Shown: piece by piece, positions 39,367-48,744 of the stretch
Layout of the letters: each line of letters opens with the position of its first letter
Position numbering within the stretch: position 1 is the first letter of the stretch
Assembly (NCBI GenBank): GCA_958430865.1
Contig: CAUDNR010000890.1
Span: 91,406 to 155,405, forward strand
Length of the DNA stretch: 64,000 nt
Direction of reading: 5' to 3'
Source: Entrophospora sp. SA101
Lineage: Eukaryota > Glomeromycota > Glomeromycetes > Entrophosporales > Entrophosporaceae
Made by a program: the position numbers and the translations under genes
The notes under the pieces: generated by a model
What the model was told of the DNA's origin: nothing
Database searches by the model: none
The model's input: only the letters and a program-made list of their open reading frames with translations

Positions 39367-41121
39367 TTATTTTCTTTTTCTTTGGTTTCGAATTACTATT
39401 ATCATTGCTCCACCAACTAAGCAAAAAAAGCCAATTAACAAGAAAATTGGCAACACATTACTTCCTCCCCCTTGCAGTGATTGGTTGTGGTAATTTCCAG
39501 CATTCTTTTTAGCCTCAACACTTCTTCGAAAATTCTCGACAAAATTAGCGATGGCTTGTTTGTCAGTTAAAGTTTTTAAATAATCCTTTCAATCACTTTT
39601 ATTTTTTCATAAACTTTTATCTAGTTCGCTCGTATTAATTTTACTTTTTTGCAGCAGTTCAGTAATGATTTGTTCGGCATTTTCCCGTGTCTCCGCAATG
39701 TCTTTGCTTTGATTTATTTTATCGTCATTTTGCTGCTTAGTGGGACCTTGACTATTATTATCATTTTTAGAAGGGGCAGGAATATCTTTACCAGGAGAGT
39801 TTTTATCCGGATTATCTTGTGTCGGAGAATGAGTCGGAGGAGGGGTCCCATTATCAGTTGGTAAATTAATTGGAGTATTGCCAAAAAGAGGGTCAGGACC
39901 ATTGCCACCGTTGCTGTCGCTGGGAGCAGAATTGTCTTGGGGGTTAGCCCGCCGAGTTCTTTCCTTTTCTATTTCTTGTCTCAAACCATTAAAACCAGCA
40001 ATAATATTTCGAAGTTCTTGTTGGTCAAAGGAACCAGCTTTGTGAAGACTTCTAGCATAAGTTTCCTCCAAAGTAATAATCGTTTCTAAATCGCTCAATT
40101 GTTGGTCGGTTACTTCTTCTTTCTTAATTTCTTTATTTTGGACTTTATTAATAAATCCTCCAAATTTTTTATCTAATTCTGCTCTAATTTGCCAATAAAG
40201 TTTAGCGATTTCATCCGGAAATTTTTCTCCGTCTGGGCTTTTTACTCGGATGGCCTGCTCACATAAGTCTTTGGCTTCCCATAATGTAGTGTTTGAACTA
40301 CTAATTTGGGTGAGGATGCTTTGGTATTGACTTTTCACCGGCTCTCATTTTTTCGCCTGGTCGGCTTGTTCTTGTTGAGACTTTTTGAGGTTTTGATAAA
40401 TATTTTTGTCAATAGTAATGATATCACTACTTGAACTTTTCAATGGGGCTAATTCGTCCGCAATAGTTTTTACTTTATCGCCACTTCGTCGAACCTCACA
40501 AGTTAAATCAACTTCATTTCAACCAGTAAGAAATTTTTCCAAACCGCTATCAATATCGGTGCCACTGATATCCAATTTTAAATTCTTACTAAAATTACCG
40601 GCTTGATAAAAAGAGGCGAGAGAACCAAAGAAATTATTCCTTTTTCCTTTTCTTGCTCCTGCTTCACTACAACCAATTCTCAGGTCTCTTACGGGGGCTC
40701 CAAAAATAAAATTAAATTTAAAGACATCTAAATTTTGTGTCGCAATTTTGTTATCGCTCAAAAACAATTCTTCAACCCTGTTTAAAAAAACTGATTTGCC
40801 ATCCAGAAAACTAATATCAGTAAGGTCATTTTCCATTAAATTAATCGCTTTCACAAAATTGAATTGACCTTCTAACTCAACTTTTGTTAATTTATTTGCT
40901 TGAAAATTAATAGTGTGGAGAAAAGGACAATTACTAATTTTCAAACTGGTTATGTCGTTCCAAGGCAAGGAAATTTCTTGGAGTTTCGGAAAATCTTTTA
41001 TTTCTAAGGAACCCTCTAATCTTTCTGCTTCGATATTTCCCAAATGAGACAAAGAAGTAACTCCTTCCTTAGATTTTCTGGTTGGATATTGATTATTTAG
41101 TCATGTTTGTGCGTCTACCAT
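39367..41121 (-). CDS. LRR protein with Pro/Asn-rich stalk and membrane anchor
   Basis: 584 residues from ATG 41121. The N-terminal VDAQTWLNNQYP linker and irregular LRRs (about 25-210, with LDISGTDIDSGLEKFL) match the other LRR proteins. A coiled region (about 225-390), a Pro/Asn/Asp-rich stalk (about 395-480) and a helical part follow, ending in a membrane helix (about 555-575) with RNQRKRK tail. It therefore appears membrane-bound, unlike the tail-bearing LRR proteins. An A18 run on the coding strand starts 64 bases upstream of the start, suggesting variable expression. Confidence 0.75.
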
Positions 41122-41184
41122 ACTTTCTATTTATTATTAGTTAGCATAATTTTCCCCACCACTAATTGTTCCAACCGATTACTG

Positions 41185-41202
41185 TTTTTTTTTTTTTTTT
41201 TT
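41185..41202 (-). repeat. T18 tract upstream of membrane LRR gene
   Basis: Eighteen T on the plus strand lie between the bL31 gene and ATG 41121. On the coding strand a TATATTATATATGCAT promoter-like stretch precedes the A18. Confidence 0.65.
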
Positions 41203-41241
41203 GCGAGATTGCCATAATGCATATATAATATAATATTTAAT

Positions 41242-41457
41242 TTATTTTGCCTTAACTTTTTGCTCTCGTTGGCGAAACTTCTCAACAGCTCCTACACTTA
41301 TTTCACTAGCCAAAGCACCACTATAAAAGGGATTGCAATTACTGCAACTGCTATTAGAAATGTCTTGGGAAGAAGTGGAGACTGTTTGATATTGTTGATT
41401 ACAATACGAACAACTGATAGTTATTTGCTGGATTGGTAAATGAATTTTTTTTTTCAT
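41242..41457 (-). CDS. rpmE: Ribosomal protein bL31
   Basis: 71 residues from ATG 41457, normal for bL31. It opens MKKKIHLP, has a CSYC and CSNCNPFYSG arrangement (zinc-type Cys) and the conserved VEKFRQR helix. It belongs to the large subunit near the central protuberance. It stands between a membrane protein gene upstream and the LRR gene downstream on the same strand. Confidence 0.9.
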   Translation of the reverse strand: MKKKIHLPIQQITISCSYCNQQYQTVSTSSQDISNSSCSNCNPFYSGALASEISVGAVEKFRQREQKVKAK

Positions 41458-41474
41458 GACGCTTTAATTTATTT

Positions 41475-42224
41475 TTAAAATATGTCAAGTTGTTCCTTGA
41501 CTTTCTTTTCTTGTTCTCGTTCACCTTTTATCCAACGTCAAATTTTTTTTCAAAATACAATTCCCAAGATAATAATTACAAAAAGTGTAGCAAAAAAAAT
41601 AATTCAACCGGCAGTCCATTGTGGTTTTTTGTCTTCCTCTTGATATTCAATAGTGAAAACATTATCAAAGTCTGCTTGCTTGTTCTGGTAAAATTGGGGC
41701 ACAACCTCTAACCGTTCCCAAGGAAATTCGCTGACATCATTCTCATCATCTTTATAAATATTTACTTTATAACGTCCTCTTCCATCCCGCAAAATAATAT
41801 ATTTCATGTTTGTTCCTCCCGCTACATCTTTCTTTTTATCAATTTCATCACTACTAAATTCTTTCTCAAATAAATTCTTATGAATTTCGGTCTTTGCTTG
41901 CTCAAACTCGGCCTTTTTTCCGGGCTTTACTGTTAAAGTATCTTTATCCTTGTTTACTTCTCAACAATTATCAGCTTTTTTTATAAAGTATTCAATATTA
42001 CTTGAACTGGTATCCTGATAATTAGTAGTTCTCCACTGAAATTTCATGGTTATTAATACCTTATGTTTATTTTTTAGAACGTCTGTATGCCGTTTTATTG
42101 GACTACCATTTTCATCTACTACGGTTACTTCTAATGTTTTCGCAGGACTCCCTTCAATTTTAACTCGATTGCTGTCATTATCCACTTCAGTAGCGCTGAA
42201 AGTAGCTCAGTGTTTTTTTTTCAT
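41475..42224 (-). CDS. Tail-anchored protein of unknown function
   Basis: 249 residues from ATG 42224, through several TGA codons. The first 200 residues alternate polar strands (for example AKTLEVTVVDENGSPIKR and MKYIILRDGRGRYKVNIY), giving a beta-rich look. A membrane helix (about 207-228) follows, then a basic tail with WRWIKGEREQEKK. No family is recognised. The neighbour downstream is rpmE, 18 nt away. Confidence 0.55.
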
Positions 42225-42395
42225 TTTTTTAAATAATAATTATTTATTTCTTCTTTTTTTGAAAATACATATTTTTTTTATACTTTCTCAGCGTGAAAGA
42301 AGCGGCTTTTTTGAAAATAATAAACGACAGTTCCTTATTATTTTTATCATTAATTTTTATTTTTATCATTAATTTTTATTTTTATCATTATTTAC

Positions 42396-42471
42396 TGGCG
42401 GTTCTGACGAGAATCGAACTCGCTGTCTCCTCCGTGACAGGGAGGCGTGTTAACCAATACACTACAGAACC
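42396..42471 (-). tRNA. tRNA-Asp(GUC)
   Basis: 76 nt including encoded CCA. The anticodon loop CTGTCAC gives GUC. Acceptor arms GGTTCTG and CAGAACC pair perfectly, and the T loop TTCGATT is standard. Confidence 0.95.
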
Positions 42472-42480
42472 AACCCAATT

Positions 42481-42567
42481 TGGTACCCAAAGCCGGACTC
42501 GAACCGGCACGAGGAAACCCTCATGGGATCTTAAGCCCCACGTGTCTAGCCATTCCACCATTTGGGC
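42481..42567 (-). tRNA. tRNA-Leu(UAA)
   Basis: 87 nt with encoded CCA and the long variable arm expected for Leu. The anticodon loop CTTAAGA gives UAA. It starts GCCCAAA and lies 9 nt from tRNA-Asp. Confidence 0.95.
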
Positions 42568-42581
42568 AAAGTTAATTCACT

Positions 42582-42657
42582 TGGCAGAGGCGGCAGGACT
42601 TGAACCCACAACAATCGGATCTGAAGGCCGATGTTCTACCAATTGAACTACACCTCC
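42582..42657 (-). tRNA. tRNA-Trp(UCA), reads UGA
   Basis: 76 nt with CCA. The loop CTTCAGA (positions 32-38) puts TCA at 34-36, so it decodes UGA as well as UGG. The D-arm GTTCAATTGGTAGAAC and overall layout recall mycoplasma tRNA-Trp(UCA). This is direct support for code 4 in this window. The base pair at the end of the anticodon stem next to the loop (C-T) is mismatched. Confidence 0.85.
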
Positions 42658-42841
42658 CTGTATTTAAAAAAGTCAATTGATATTTACCAGCAAAAGTGCT
42701 TGCTGAAAAGTCTAATAACATAAGTTATAACCTTTTCAAATTAAATGTCTGTTTTTAGTTAAATTATACTTGGCAATCACTAATTTAAGAGCAAAAAATA
42801 ATGATAAAAATAAAGTAGTGCTTAAAAATAACCATCATTCT

Positions 42842-42917
42842 TGGTGACCCGTGCGGGATTCAAACCCGCGTTCTTCTCCGTGAAAGGGAGACGTGTTAAT
42901 CACTGCACTAACGAGCC
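42842..42917 (-). tRNA. tRNA-Glu(UUC)
   Basis: 76 nt with CCA. The loop CTTTCAC gives UUC. Acceptor GGCTCGT pairs with ACGGGTC (wobble pairs included). Confidence 0.92.
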
Positions 42918-42922
42918 CCGAC

Positions 42923-43258
42923 TTAAATACCAATAAACTCCTTCAATTGTTGAACGCTCATGTTGCCACTAGCCCTTTTAATTATTTTGTTTTGGTGAAA
43001 AAGGAAAGTAGTTGGCACCGAACGAACGCTGAATTGATTCCTTAACTGTGGAAATTTTTCAGCATCCACTTCTAACACCACCACCTCCTTCCGTTGTCCC
43101 ACTGGTTGCTCCAACTCCGTCAACAATTCCCTGATATTTTCGTGTAAAAGTCGGCACGGAGCACACCAAGTAGTAGAAAACTTGACCAGTACTAGTTTAT
43201 CGTGGTTATTTTGCAGAAAAGAGGCAAATTCCTCTTCCTGAACTAAACTTTTTAACAT
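42923..43258 (-). CDS. trxA: Thioredoxin
   Basis: 111 residues from ATG 43258, typical length. The active site is WCAPC in LVLVKFSTTWCAPCRLLHEN, followed by EVDAEKFPQL and the cis-Pro motif SVPTTFLF. It reduces protein disulfides in the cytoplasm. The gene lies 5 nt upstream of tRNA-Glu on the same strand. Confidence 0.93.
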   Translation of the reverse strand: MLKSLVQEEEFASFLQNNHDKLVLVKFSTTWCAPCRLLHENIRELLTELEQPVGQRKEVVVLEVDAEKFPQLRNQFSVRSVPTTFLFHQNKIIKRASGNMSVQQLKEFIGI

Positions 43259-43290
43259 AGGATAAGGGAGGAGTAATAATACTCCTAAGC

Positions 43291-43734
43291 TTATAAACTT
43301 TCTTCTTCTTTGTCTTCTTTTTTACTGGAAGAAATTCATCATCAAATACCTCCAACTACTAGCACAACAGCAACAAAAATTAATATCCACGTAGTCGGTC
43401 TGATACTATTCATTCCTGAAAAACTAACCTCACAAGGTTTTTCCAACTCTTTACCATCTACTTTCTTAATCTCACCATAGTGAGTAAATCAGCCACCATT
43501 AACATAACTAACTTCTATTTCTTTATTAATCACATCTGACTCTTTACCATCTACTATTTTCTTAATACTTTTAGCAGTAATTTTGTGTGTTCCTTTTTTG
43601 TTGTCAACCTTTACTTTATCGTTACCATCTTTGTTTTCATACTCAATCTTATATTCTACATCCTTACCACCGTCTTTGTCTTTGGCTTTTGCCTTTGTAT
43701 TAATATTTTTTATTGTAAATTCTGTACCTGCCAT
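43291..43734 (-). CDS. Small beta-rich tail-anchored protein
   Basis: 147 residues from ATG 43734. Repeated short strands rich in Lys/Asp/Gly (VEYKIEYENKDGNDKVKVDN, HKITAKSIKKIVDGKESD) suggest a beta sandwich or repeat fold. A membrane helix follows (about 115-136, containing three Trp), and the protein ends in KKEDKEEESL. No family is recognised. Its design resembles the 41475..42224 product, and both sit next to housekeeping genes. Confidence 0.55.
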
Positions 43735-43807
43735 ATATCTTATTATTTTAATGTTACTTTACTATTTTATTTTGAATTATATTTTTAAATGTTTAATCTT
43801 TTTTTTA

Positions 43808-43881
43808 TGGAGCGAATAAAGGGAATCGAACCCTTATCATTAGCTTGGAAGGCTAAGGTTCTACCGTTGAACTATATTCGC
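43808..43881 (-). tRNA. tRNA-Gly(UCC)
   Basis: 74 nt with CCA. The loop CTTCCAA gives UCC. Acceptor GCGAATA pairs with TATTCGC. Confidence 0.94.
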
Positions 43882-43902
43882 AATGATAGAGGATTAAATC
43901 CT

Positions 43903-44328
43903 CTACCTTTTTTTACTGGAAGTTATAGAATCTTTTCATAATCCTTCACTAGTTTTGCAAACCACTCTTGGGAGAAGTTTAGTTGCTTTGACTATTTTTT
44001 GTTTTTGAGTTTTACAGCTATTACATTCTTTTATTTCTGACTTTATTTTTTTGAATGAAGAAGAATTAACAAAAAATTTCAAATCTTTGCCTTTATTTTT
44101 ATTCTTAAAATCATCCATTTGTCTCGTATGATTACCGCAAAACTTGCTAATATGTGGTAATTGTTTTGATCGCTTTAAAGTAAAATAGCCCTTGAAACTA
44201 ATATCCTCACCTTTAATTAAATCTTCCTTAATCACTTCCAAAAAAGCAGTAATTACTGTTTTTACCTCTGATTCACCTACTCTCGTTTTTTTATTTACTT
44301 CTTTATTTATTTCGGTTATTCCAATCAT
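43903..44328 (-). CDS. HU/IHF-like DNA-binding protein, extended
   Basis: 141 residues from ATG 44328, longer than normal HU (about 90). The first 70 residues keep the HU order: helix with VGESEVKTVITAFLEVIKED, then GEDISFKGYFTLKRSK. The arm region is altered (HISKFCGNHTRQM), and a basic Cys-containing tail (CNSCKTQKQK, ending KKR) is added. It probably bends or packages DNA; the tail may add binding. Whether a second normal HU exists elsewhere cannot be seen. Confidence 0.65.
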
Positions 44329-44349
44329 AATAATTATTTTATATTCTAA

Positions 44350-44426
44350 TGGTGGTTTAGGGCAGGATCGAACTGCCGACCTTCTGATCTTCAGTCAGAC
44401 GCTCTAACCAACTGAGCTACCAAACC
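44350..44426 (-). tRNA. tRNA-Phe(GAA)
   Basis: 77 nt with CCA. The loop CTGAAGA gives GAA. Acceptor GGTTTGG pairs with CTAAACC. Confidence 0.95.
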
Positions 44427-44433
44427 TTTTTTA

Positions 44434-45291
44434 CTATTGATAAATCGCTATTACTCGGGAACAACTCCCATAATCGGGATAAATAGATACTTGAGCTTGG
44501 GGCAAGTATTCTATTATTAATTTTATAACTTTTTCGGCTTGCTGATAGCCTATTTCTACCACTAATAAAAATCTCTTAGCCAGAAAATTACCGGCTTGGC
44601 GAAAGATTTCTTGGTAAAAAAAATAACCATCATTGGGGGCGATTAGTGCTTCTCTGGGTTGGGCTTTGGCCGCGGGAGAAAGGTCTTCATATTCATTACT
44701 GCTGACATAAGGAGGATTAGCAACAATTAGGTCAAATCTCCCCTTGACATTATTAAATAGATTGCTTTCGATTAACTCAATATTTTTCAACTGATAAGCG
44801 ACCGCATTTTTTTTTGCTACTTGGCGGGCTTTTGCATTAATGTCAACCGTTATAAAATTCCAATTAGGCTTATTTTTCGCTAGCGAAATTACGATATTGC
44901 CACAACCAGTGCCAATATCCAAAACTTTCAATTGCTCTTTTTGTCCCCAAATTTTAGCAGCTAATTCCAAAGTCCTTGTCACTAATATTTCGGTATCCTT
45001 TTGCGGGATAAAAACTCCTTTTTTTATATAAAAAGATAAGCCATAAAAAGAAACTTTATTAGTTAAATAAGGAACCGGATAACCTTCTTTGATATACTTT
45101 GCTAAATTGTGGCAAATTTTTGAATAATCAGCGGGCGACAGCAATTTATTAGCAAAGTTTAATCAAAAGTCTTCGGGAACCGTTTGGCAAAGAGCAATTA
45201 TATCATTTTTTACTTCCTCAGCATTAATATCTGCCCGCACCGAAAGAGCATAATTTCAACAATCTCGATAAGAATATTTATTTTCTATCAT
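44434..45291 (-). CDS. prmC: Release-factor glutamine methyltransferase
   Basis: 285 residues from ATG 45291, normal length, three TGA-encoded Trp in the first 50. It has VLDIGTGCGNIVISLAKN (SAM binding), FDLIVANPPYVSS (the NPPY catalytic motif) and QPREALIAPNDG. It methylates the Gln of the GGQ motif in release factors. In a code-4 organism with UGA sense, RF1 is the expected target. It stands directly upstream of tRNA-Phe on the same strand. Confidence 0.92.
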
Positions 45292-45486
45292 AACTTACTA
45301 TTAATAATTTTTCTTGCGCTAATAAAAAAGGATTGATTATAAAGGACAAGAAAGAGAATAACAAAGCAAACAAATTTCTGTGCTCTGCGGAAAGACAAAT
45401 ATTACAAATCAATAATACAAATCATGCTATAAAATTATAATATGAAAGTCACTAGACTTCTGTATATTTTTAAGAATTAAAAAAAT
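45292..45486. other. Intergenic region between prmC and RHH-MazF module
   Basis: About 195 bases of AT-rich sequence with starts diverging at both ends. TATAATATGAAAG near 45437 could be a -10 box for the plus-strand antitoxin gene. Nothing else is seen. Confidence 0.3.
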
Positions 45487-45714
45487 ATGAAAAGAAATAT
45501 AAGTTTAAGTTTGGAAACTAATATCTACCAAGAAGTAAAACGCACTATCCCCAATGGACAAGTTAGTCCGCTAGTTAATAACCTTTTGAAAGATTACTTA
45601 AAGAAGCAAAAGGAACAGGAATTAAAAGCCGCTTATCAAGACTTTGCCAAGAATAAAAAACTGAAAGAGGAATTAGCGGTTTGGGATGAAGCAGTAGGTG
45701 ACGGAGTTAAGTAA
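45487..45714 (+). CDS. Ribbon-helix-helix antitoxin
   Basis: 75 residues from ATG 45487. An N-terminal strand NISLSLETNIYQEV precedes two helices (SPLVNNLLKDYLKKQ) and a charged tail ending WDEAVGDGVK, typical of MazE/CopG-like antitoxins. Its stop and the toxin start overlap (TAATG), so translation is coupled. It probably represses its own promoter with the toxin. Confidence 0.75.
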   Translation: MKRNISLSLETNIYQEVKRTIPNGQVSPLVNNLLKDYLKKQKEQELKAAYQDFAKNKKLKEELAVWDEAVGDGVK

Positions 45715-46094
45715 TGAGTAAAAAAGTAATTTGCCCCCACGGTTTTCCTCAGCAAGGTGAAATTTATAAAGTTTATTTTTCCAAAAAAGGTAAGGAGATT
45801 GGGAAAATCCGTCCTTCGCTAGTAATTAGTAATAACGCTCAAAATGAGTATGACGACCAAATAATTGTGGTGCCCTTAACTTCGGAACCCGAGGAAATGG
45901 TAAAAGAGCGACCTTTTACTGTTTTAATTGCCAGAAACAAAACAAACGGTTTAGAGAAAGACAGCAAGATTTTGTTAAATAGAGTTCAGACTATCGATAT
46001 AAAACTACGCTTGCGGAACTACATTGGCTACACTAGCCCCGAAATAGCAAAACAAGCCCAAACAGCCTTAAAAGTGGTTTTTAATATAGATTAG
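45714..46094 (+). CDS. MazF/PemK-type mRNA interferase
   Basis: 126 residues from ATG 45714. Family signs are QGEIYKVYFS, KIRPSLVISN, QIIVVPLTSEPEE, LNRVQTIDIKLR and the final helix. Members cleave mRNA when free of antitoxin. The gene directly follows and overlaps its antitoxin. It is intact, in contrast to the decayed copy at 35719..36180. Confidence 0.8.
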   Translation: MSKKVICPHGFPQQGEIYKVYFSKKGKEIGKIRPSLVISNNAQNEYDDQIIVVPLTSEPEEMVKERPFTVLIARNKTNGLEKDSKILLNRVQTIDIKLRLRNYIGYTSPEIAKQAQTALKVVFNID

Positions 46095-46195
46095 AGACTA
46101 ATTTTGTCTATTCTCTATCACAATTTATTAGCAACCTTGTTTATAAGAATTCTAACTACGGCTAAATTCAAAAAAGCGCTTGCGGCAACTGGAAT

Positions 46196-47043
46196 TTAGG
46201 GACGAGGGTAACCATTTTTAATTCTGGCTCCGTTATGGAAATAATAGGCGCGAGTATTTGGGTCATATTTTTTAATATCTCGTTCTAAATAAGATATTTC
46301 AAACTCTTTATCAGTCCGTTTAGGTTGATTTTGTAAGTGGTTTTTAGCCAGTAATTTTTTGATCGAAGAATATCGGGAGAAAAAACACATTTATCACAAT
46401 CTTTTTCCGATTTTCCTCCCTGTATTTGGTTATCAATAAAAACATAATCGCCACCGGTATGTTGGGAATAGTCAAAGTAAACGTCTTTTGACTTAGCTTT
46501 AAAACGCTCTAGAAAATCAGGGTCGTTTTTTAGTGGCGAATCAGGAGTTAAAGTAAAGTTTCTTTCTAAAAGAGTTAGTTGGTTGTCAAAAAGACCAGTT
46601 TTTGCTATTTTTTTTACTACCTCATTTTCCGAATAAGAAAGCGTAAAATCCTCGCTATCAAGTAGATTTTTGTTTAATAAAACTGGAAGTTTGCAGGAAA
46701 TTAAAAATCGGTGTTTTTGATTTTTTTTGGAGACAAAAACTCAATAGTCGTCATATCCCGCAATAATTATTTGGGAATCGCCATTTCAAAAAACTTTTAG
46801 TTCAGTTTTATCGTTATTGACTGGGTTGGGTTTGGGTTGTGGTAATTGAGGAGGATTATTTGGTCGGTCGGGCAACGGATTATCTTGTGGTGGAGTTGGC
46901 TTCCTTTGCTCCTCTGGCGGTTTGGAAAAATCGTTAGTTTTAGTTGAACTGTTTTTAATAATTAGAAAACCACCACCGACTAATAAAAACAAAATAATTA
47001 TTCCACTAATTAGTAAAAAACGTTTTTTTTATTTTTTTCGAAC
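46196..47043 (-). pseudogene. Membrane-anchored protein, two single-base frameshifts
   Basis: From ATG 47043 the frame breaks at once in a run of eight A (47023-47030 on the plus strand). A second frame codes a membrane helix (ILFLLVGGGFLIIKNSS), a Pro-rich stretch and a soluble domain with GGDYVFIDNQ and CDKCVF. It then breaks again at six A/T (46380-46385), and a third frame gives the end HNGARIKNGYPRP at 46196. One added base at each run would restore about 282 residues. No family is recognised. Confidence 0.5.
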
Positions 47044-47074
47044 ATAAGAATACTTAACTGATTAATGCTTTTTT

Positions 47075-47777
47075 CTATTGAATATCATAACCAATTCGCA
47101 AATTACTTTTATTATCTTTATCTTTTTTGATACTGCGAACAACAATTTCTTTGATTTCAGAAGTATTTTTAACATGAGTTCCTCCGCAAGCATGAGCGGC
47201 AAAATCACCAATGATGACAGTTCTGATCTGACCATTATACTCAACCTTTATGGCAAGATTTCTTTTTATTAGTTCATTAGCCAAGTTAGAGATTTTTTCT
47301 TTGTTGGCTTGAATATCAACTGGGATTTCACCCGCAAAAACGACAAAAGCTTGGCCATTGGGAAAATGGTTGGCGCGGATACCTTTTAAAGAAGGAAAAA
47401 GTTGGTTAACGGCATCCTCCAACAAATGACCGGCCGAATGTAAACGAGAATAGAGAAGTCGTTTTGCCCGATCAATTGTTTGGATAACCTTATCCCCCTT
47501 TAAAAAATCCCCCCTCCCCGTTATAATAGTGTTTAATAATATATGGTTCCTCGTATGGATTACGGGGTGCTACCAGTTTCTTAACAGCATAGCGTTGACC
47601 TGCTATTTCTAAGCAGCCTTCATCGTTGGGTTGCCCACCTCCTTGTGGATGGAAAATAGTTTTGTCGAATATCACATAACTGCCATTATCATCTTGACCT
47701 ATCTCTAATATCTTAATTTCTAATTTATCTAAGTAAGTATCAGTGTAATATAGTCTTTCCGTAGAAATATTAGTCAT
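47075..47777 (-). CDS. Alanyl-tRNA editing protein (AlaX-like), frameshifted
   Basis: From ATG 47777 the first frame includes the conserved FHPQGGGQPNDEG start and stops at 47490. The second frame holds RLHSAGHLLEDAV and CGGTHVKNTSEI, the zinc and editing motifs of AlaX/AlaRS editing domains, ending at 47075. The frames differ by one base in the run of C/A/C between about 47493 and 47515. AlaX deacylates mischarged tRNA-Ala (Ser or Gly). Either the gene is broken or one base is extra in the sequence. A full-length product would be about 233 residues. Confidence 0.7.
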
Positions 47778-47869
47778 ATATATAATGGTGGATAGTTTTT
47801 TAAGAACTAGCGACGATTTTTTTAATATTTGGTGGAAAACTCTTGCGTTTCTCACTAGTTTTAATAAAC

Positions 47870-48253
47870 TGGTGGAGATGACGGGATTGAACCCGTGTCC
47901 TTAGACGGCTAGTAATTACTTCTACAACTTAGTTTATTAGTGAATTTCCCTAATGAGTATTAATAAACGAATACATTTCAATAGGTAGGGTATTTTTTTC
48001 AATAGACAATTAACAAGTAAATAAGCAAACTTTAATAATTGACCCAAATTTTATTGACGAACCGGCTCAAATTGGGTGAACCGATAAGAACTAATTAAGA
48101 ATTATATTCTTGCGTAGTTGCTTCCTAGGTTGTTATTAAACAATCCGTAAGGAATATTGTGACTTTCGTCGTTAGTAATAGTGTCTTGATTTTTTTAAAA
48201 CAAGTTTATTGCCATAATTACCGACTTCAATCTAAGTCAAAACTCGCATCCCC
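47870..48253 (-). ncRNA. ssrA: tmRNA
   Basis: 384 nt. The 3' end carries ACGGGTTCAATCCCGTC and CATCTCCACCA, and the 5' end GGGGATGCGAGTTTTGACTT pairs with it through GGGGATG/CATCTCC. A tag frame lies in the middle and ends ...NNLGSNYARI before TAA at 48112-48114. It rescues stalled ribosomes with SmpB. The tag end -YARI differs from the usual -YA[LF]A-type end. Confidence 0.92.
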
Positions 48254-48328
48254 GTCTGATATTTTATCTTTGTCATCTATATTATTATTTTAAAGTTAAG
48301 AACAAATTACAAATTTAGTCACAATGCC

Positions 48329-48344
48329 AAAAAAAAAAAAAAAA
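48329..48344. repeat. A16 tract upstream of tmRNA
   Basis: Sixteen A on the plus strand lie 76 bases upstream of the tmRNA 5' end. It might also serve as the T-run of a terminator for the minus-strand gene ending at 48371. Confidence 0.6.
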
Positions 48345-48370
48345 TATGAATTTAGTTCAGTGTTATTCTT

Positions 48371-48625
48371 TTATTTTCTCTTATCTCCGCCTCTATTTAC
48401 AAAATATCTAATAATTGCTCACAGCACTAAAGCGATAACCGAATAAAAAATGACAACAATTAAAGCCGCTTTACCCTTACTCCAATAAGTTGTTTCAGTT
48501 TTATTGCCAACAGTAGTATCTATTTTTATTTTGTCTCCTTCTTTCTGGTATATTCCTATAACGGATAACGTTATTAAACCAAGGATTATGCCTCAGTATC
48601 ATTTTTCTCAGGTTTTATATTTCAT
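48371..48625 (-). CDS. Two-helix small membrane protein
   Basis: 84 residues from ATG 48625 with four TGA-encoded Trp. Hydrophobic segments near residues 11-27 and 55-74 flank a charged loop with KEGDKIKIDTTVGNKTETTY. The end VNRGGDKRK is basic. No family is recognised. It is located between tRNA-Tyr and tmRNA on the same strand. Confidence 0.5.
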
Positions 48626-48658
48626 ATTATTAATTTATTTTTATATTTCATATTATTT

Positions 48659-48736
48659 TGGTGGGAGGAGAGGGATTTGAACCCCCGATTTTGCTGATCT
48701 ACAGTCAGGTGCGATGGGCCACTCTGCCATCCTCCC
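48659..48736 (-). tRNA. tRNA-Tyr(GUA) with short variable arm
   Basis: 78 nt with CCA. The loop CTGTAGA gives GUA. Acceptor GGGAGGA pairs with TCCTCCC. Between the anticodon and T stems I count only six bases (AAAATC), whereas bacterial tRNA-Tyr normally has a long extra arm. Confidence 0.85.
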
Positions 48737-48744
48737 AAACTTTT

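Noticed and set aside
48346..48400. Plus-strand start codon just after the A16 tract
   Set aside because: The frame is short and antisense to the end of the 48371..48625 membrane gene.
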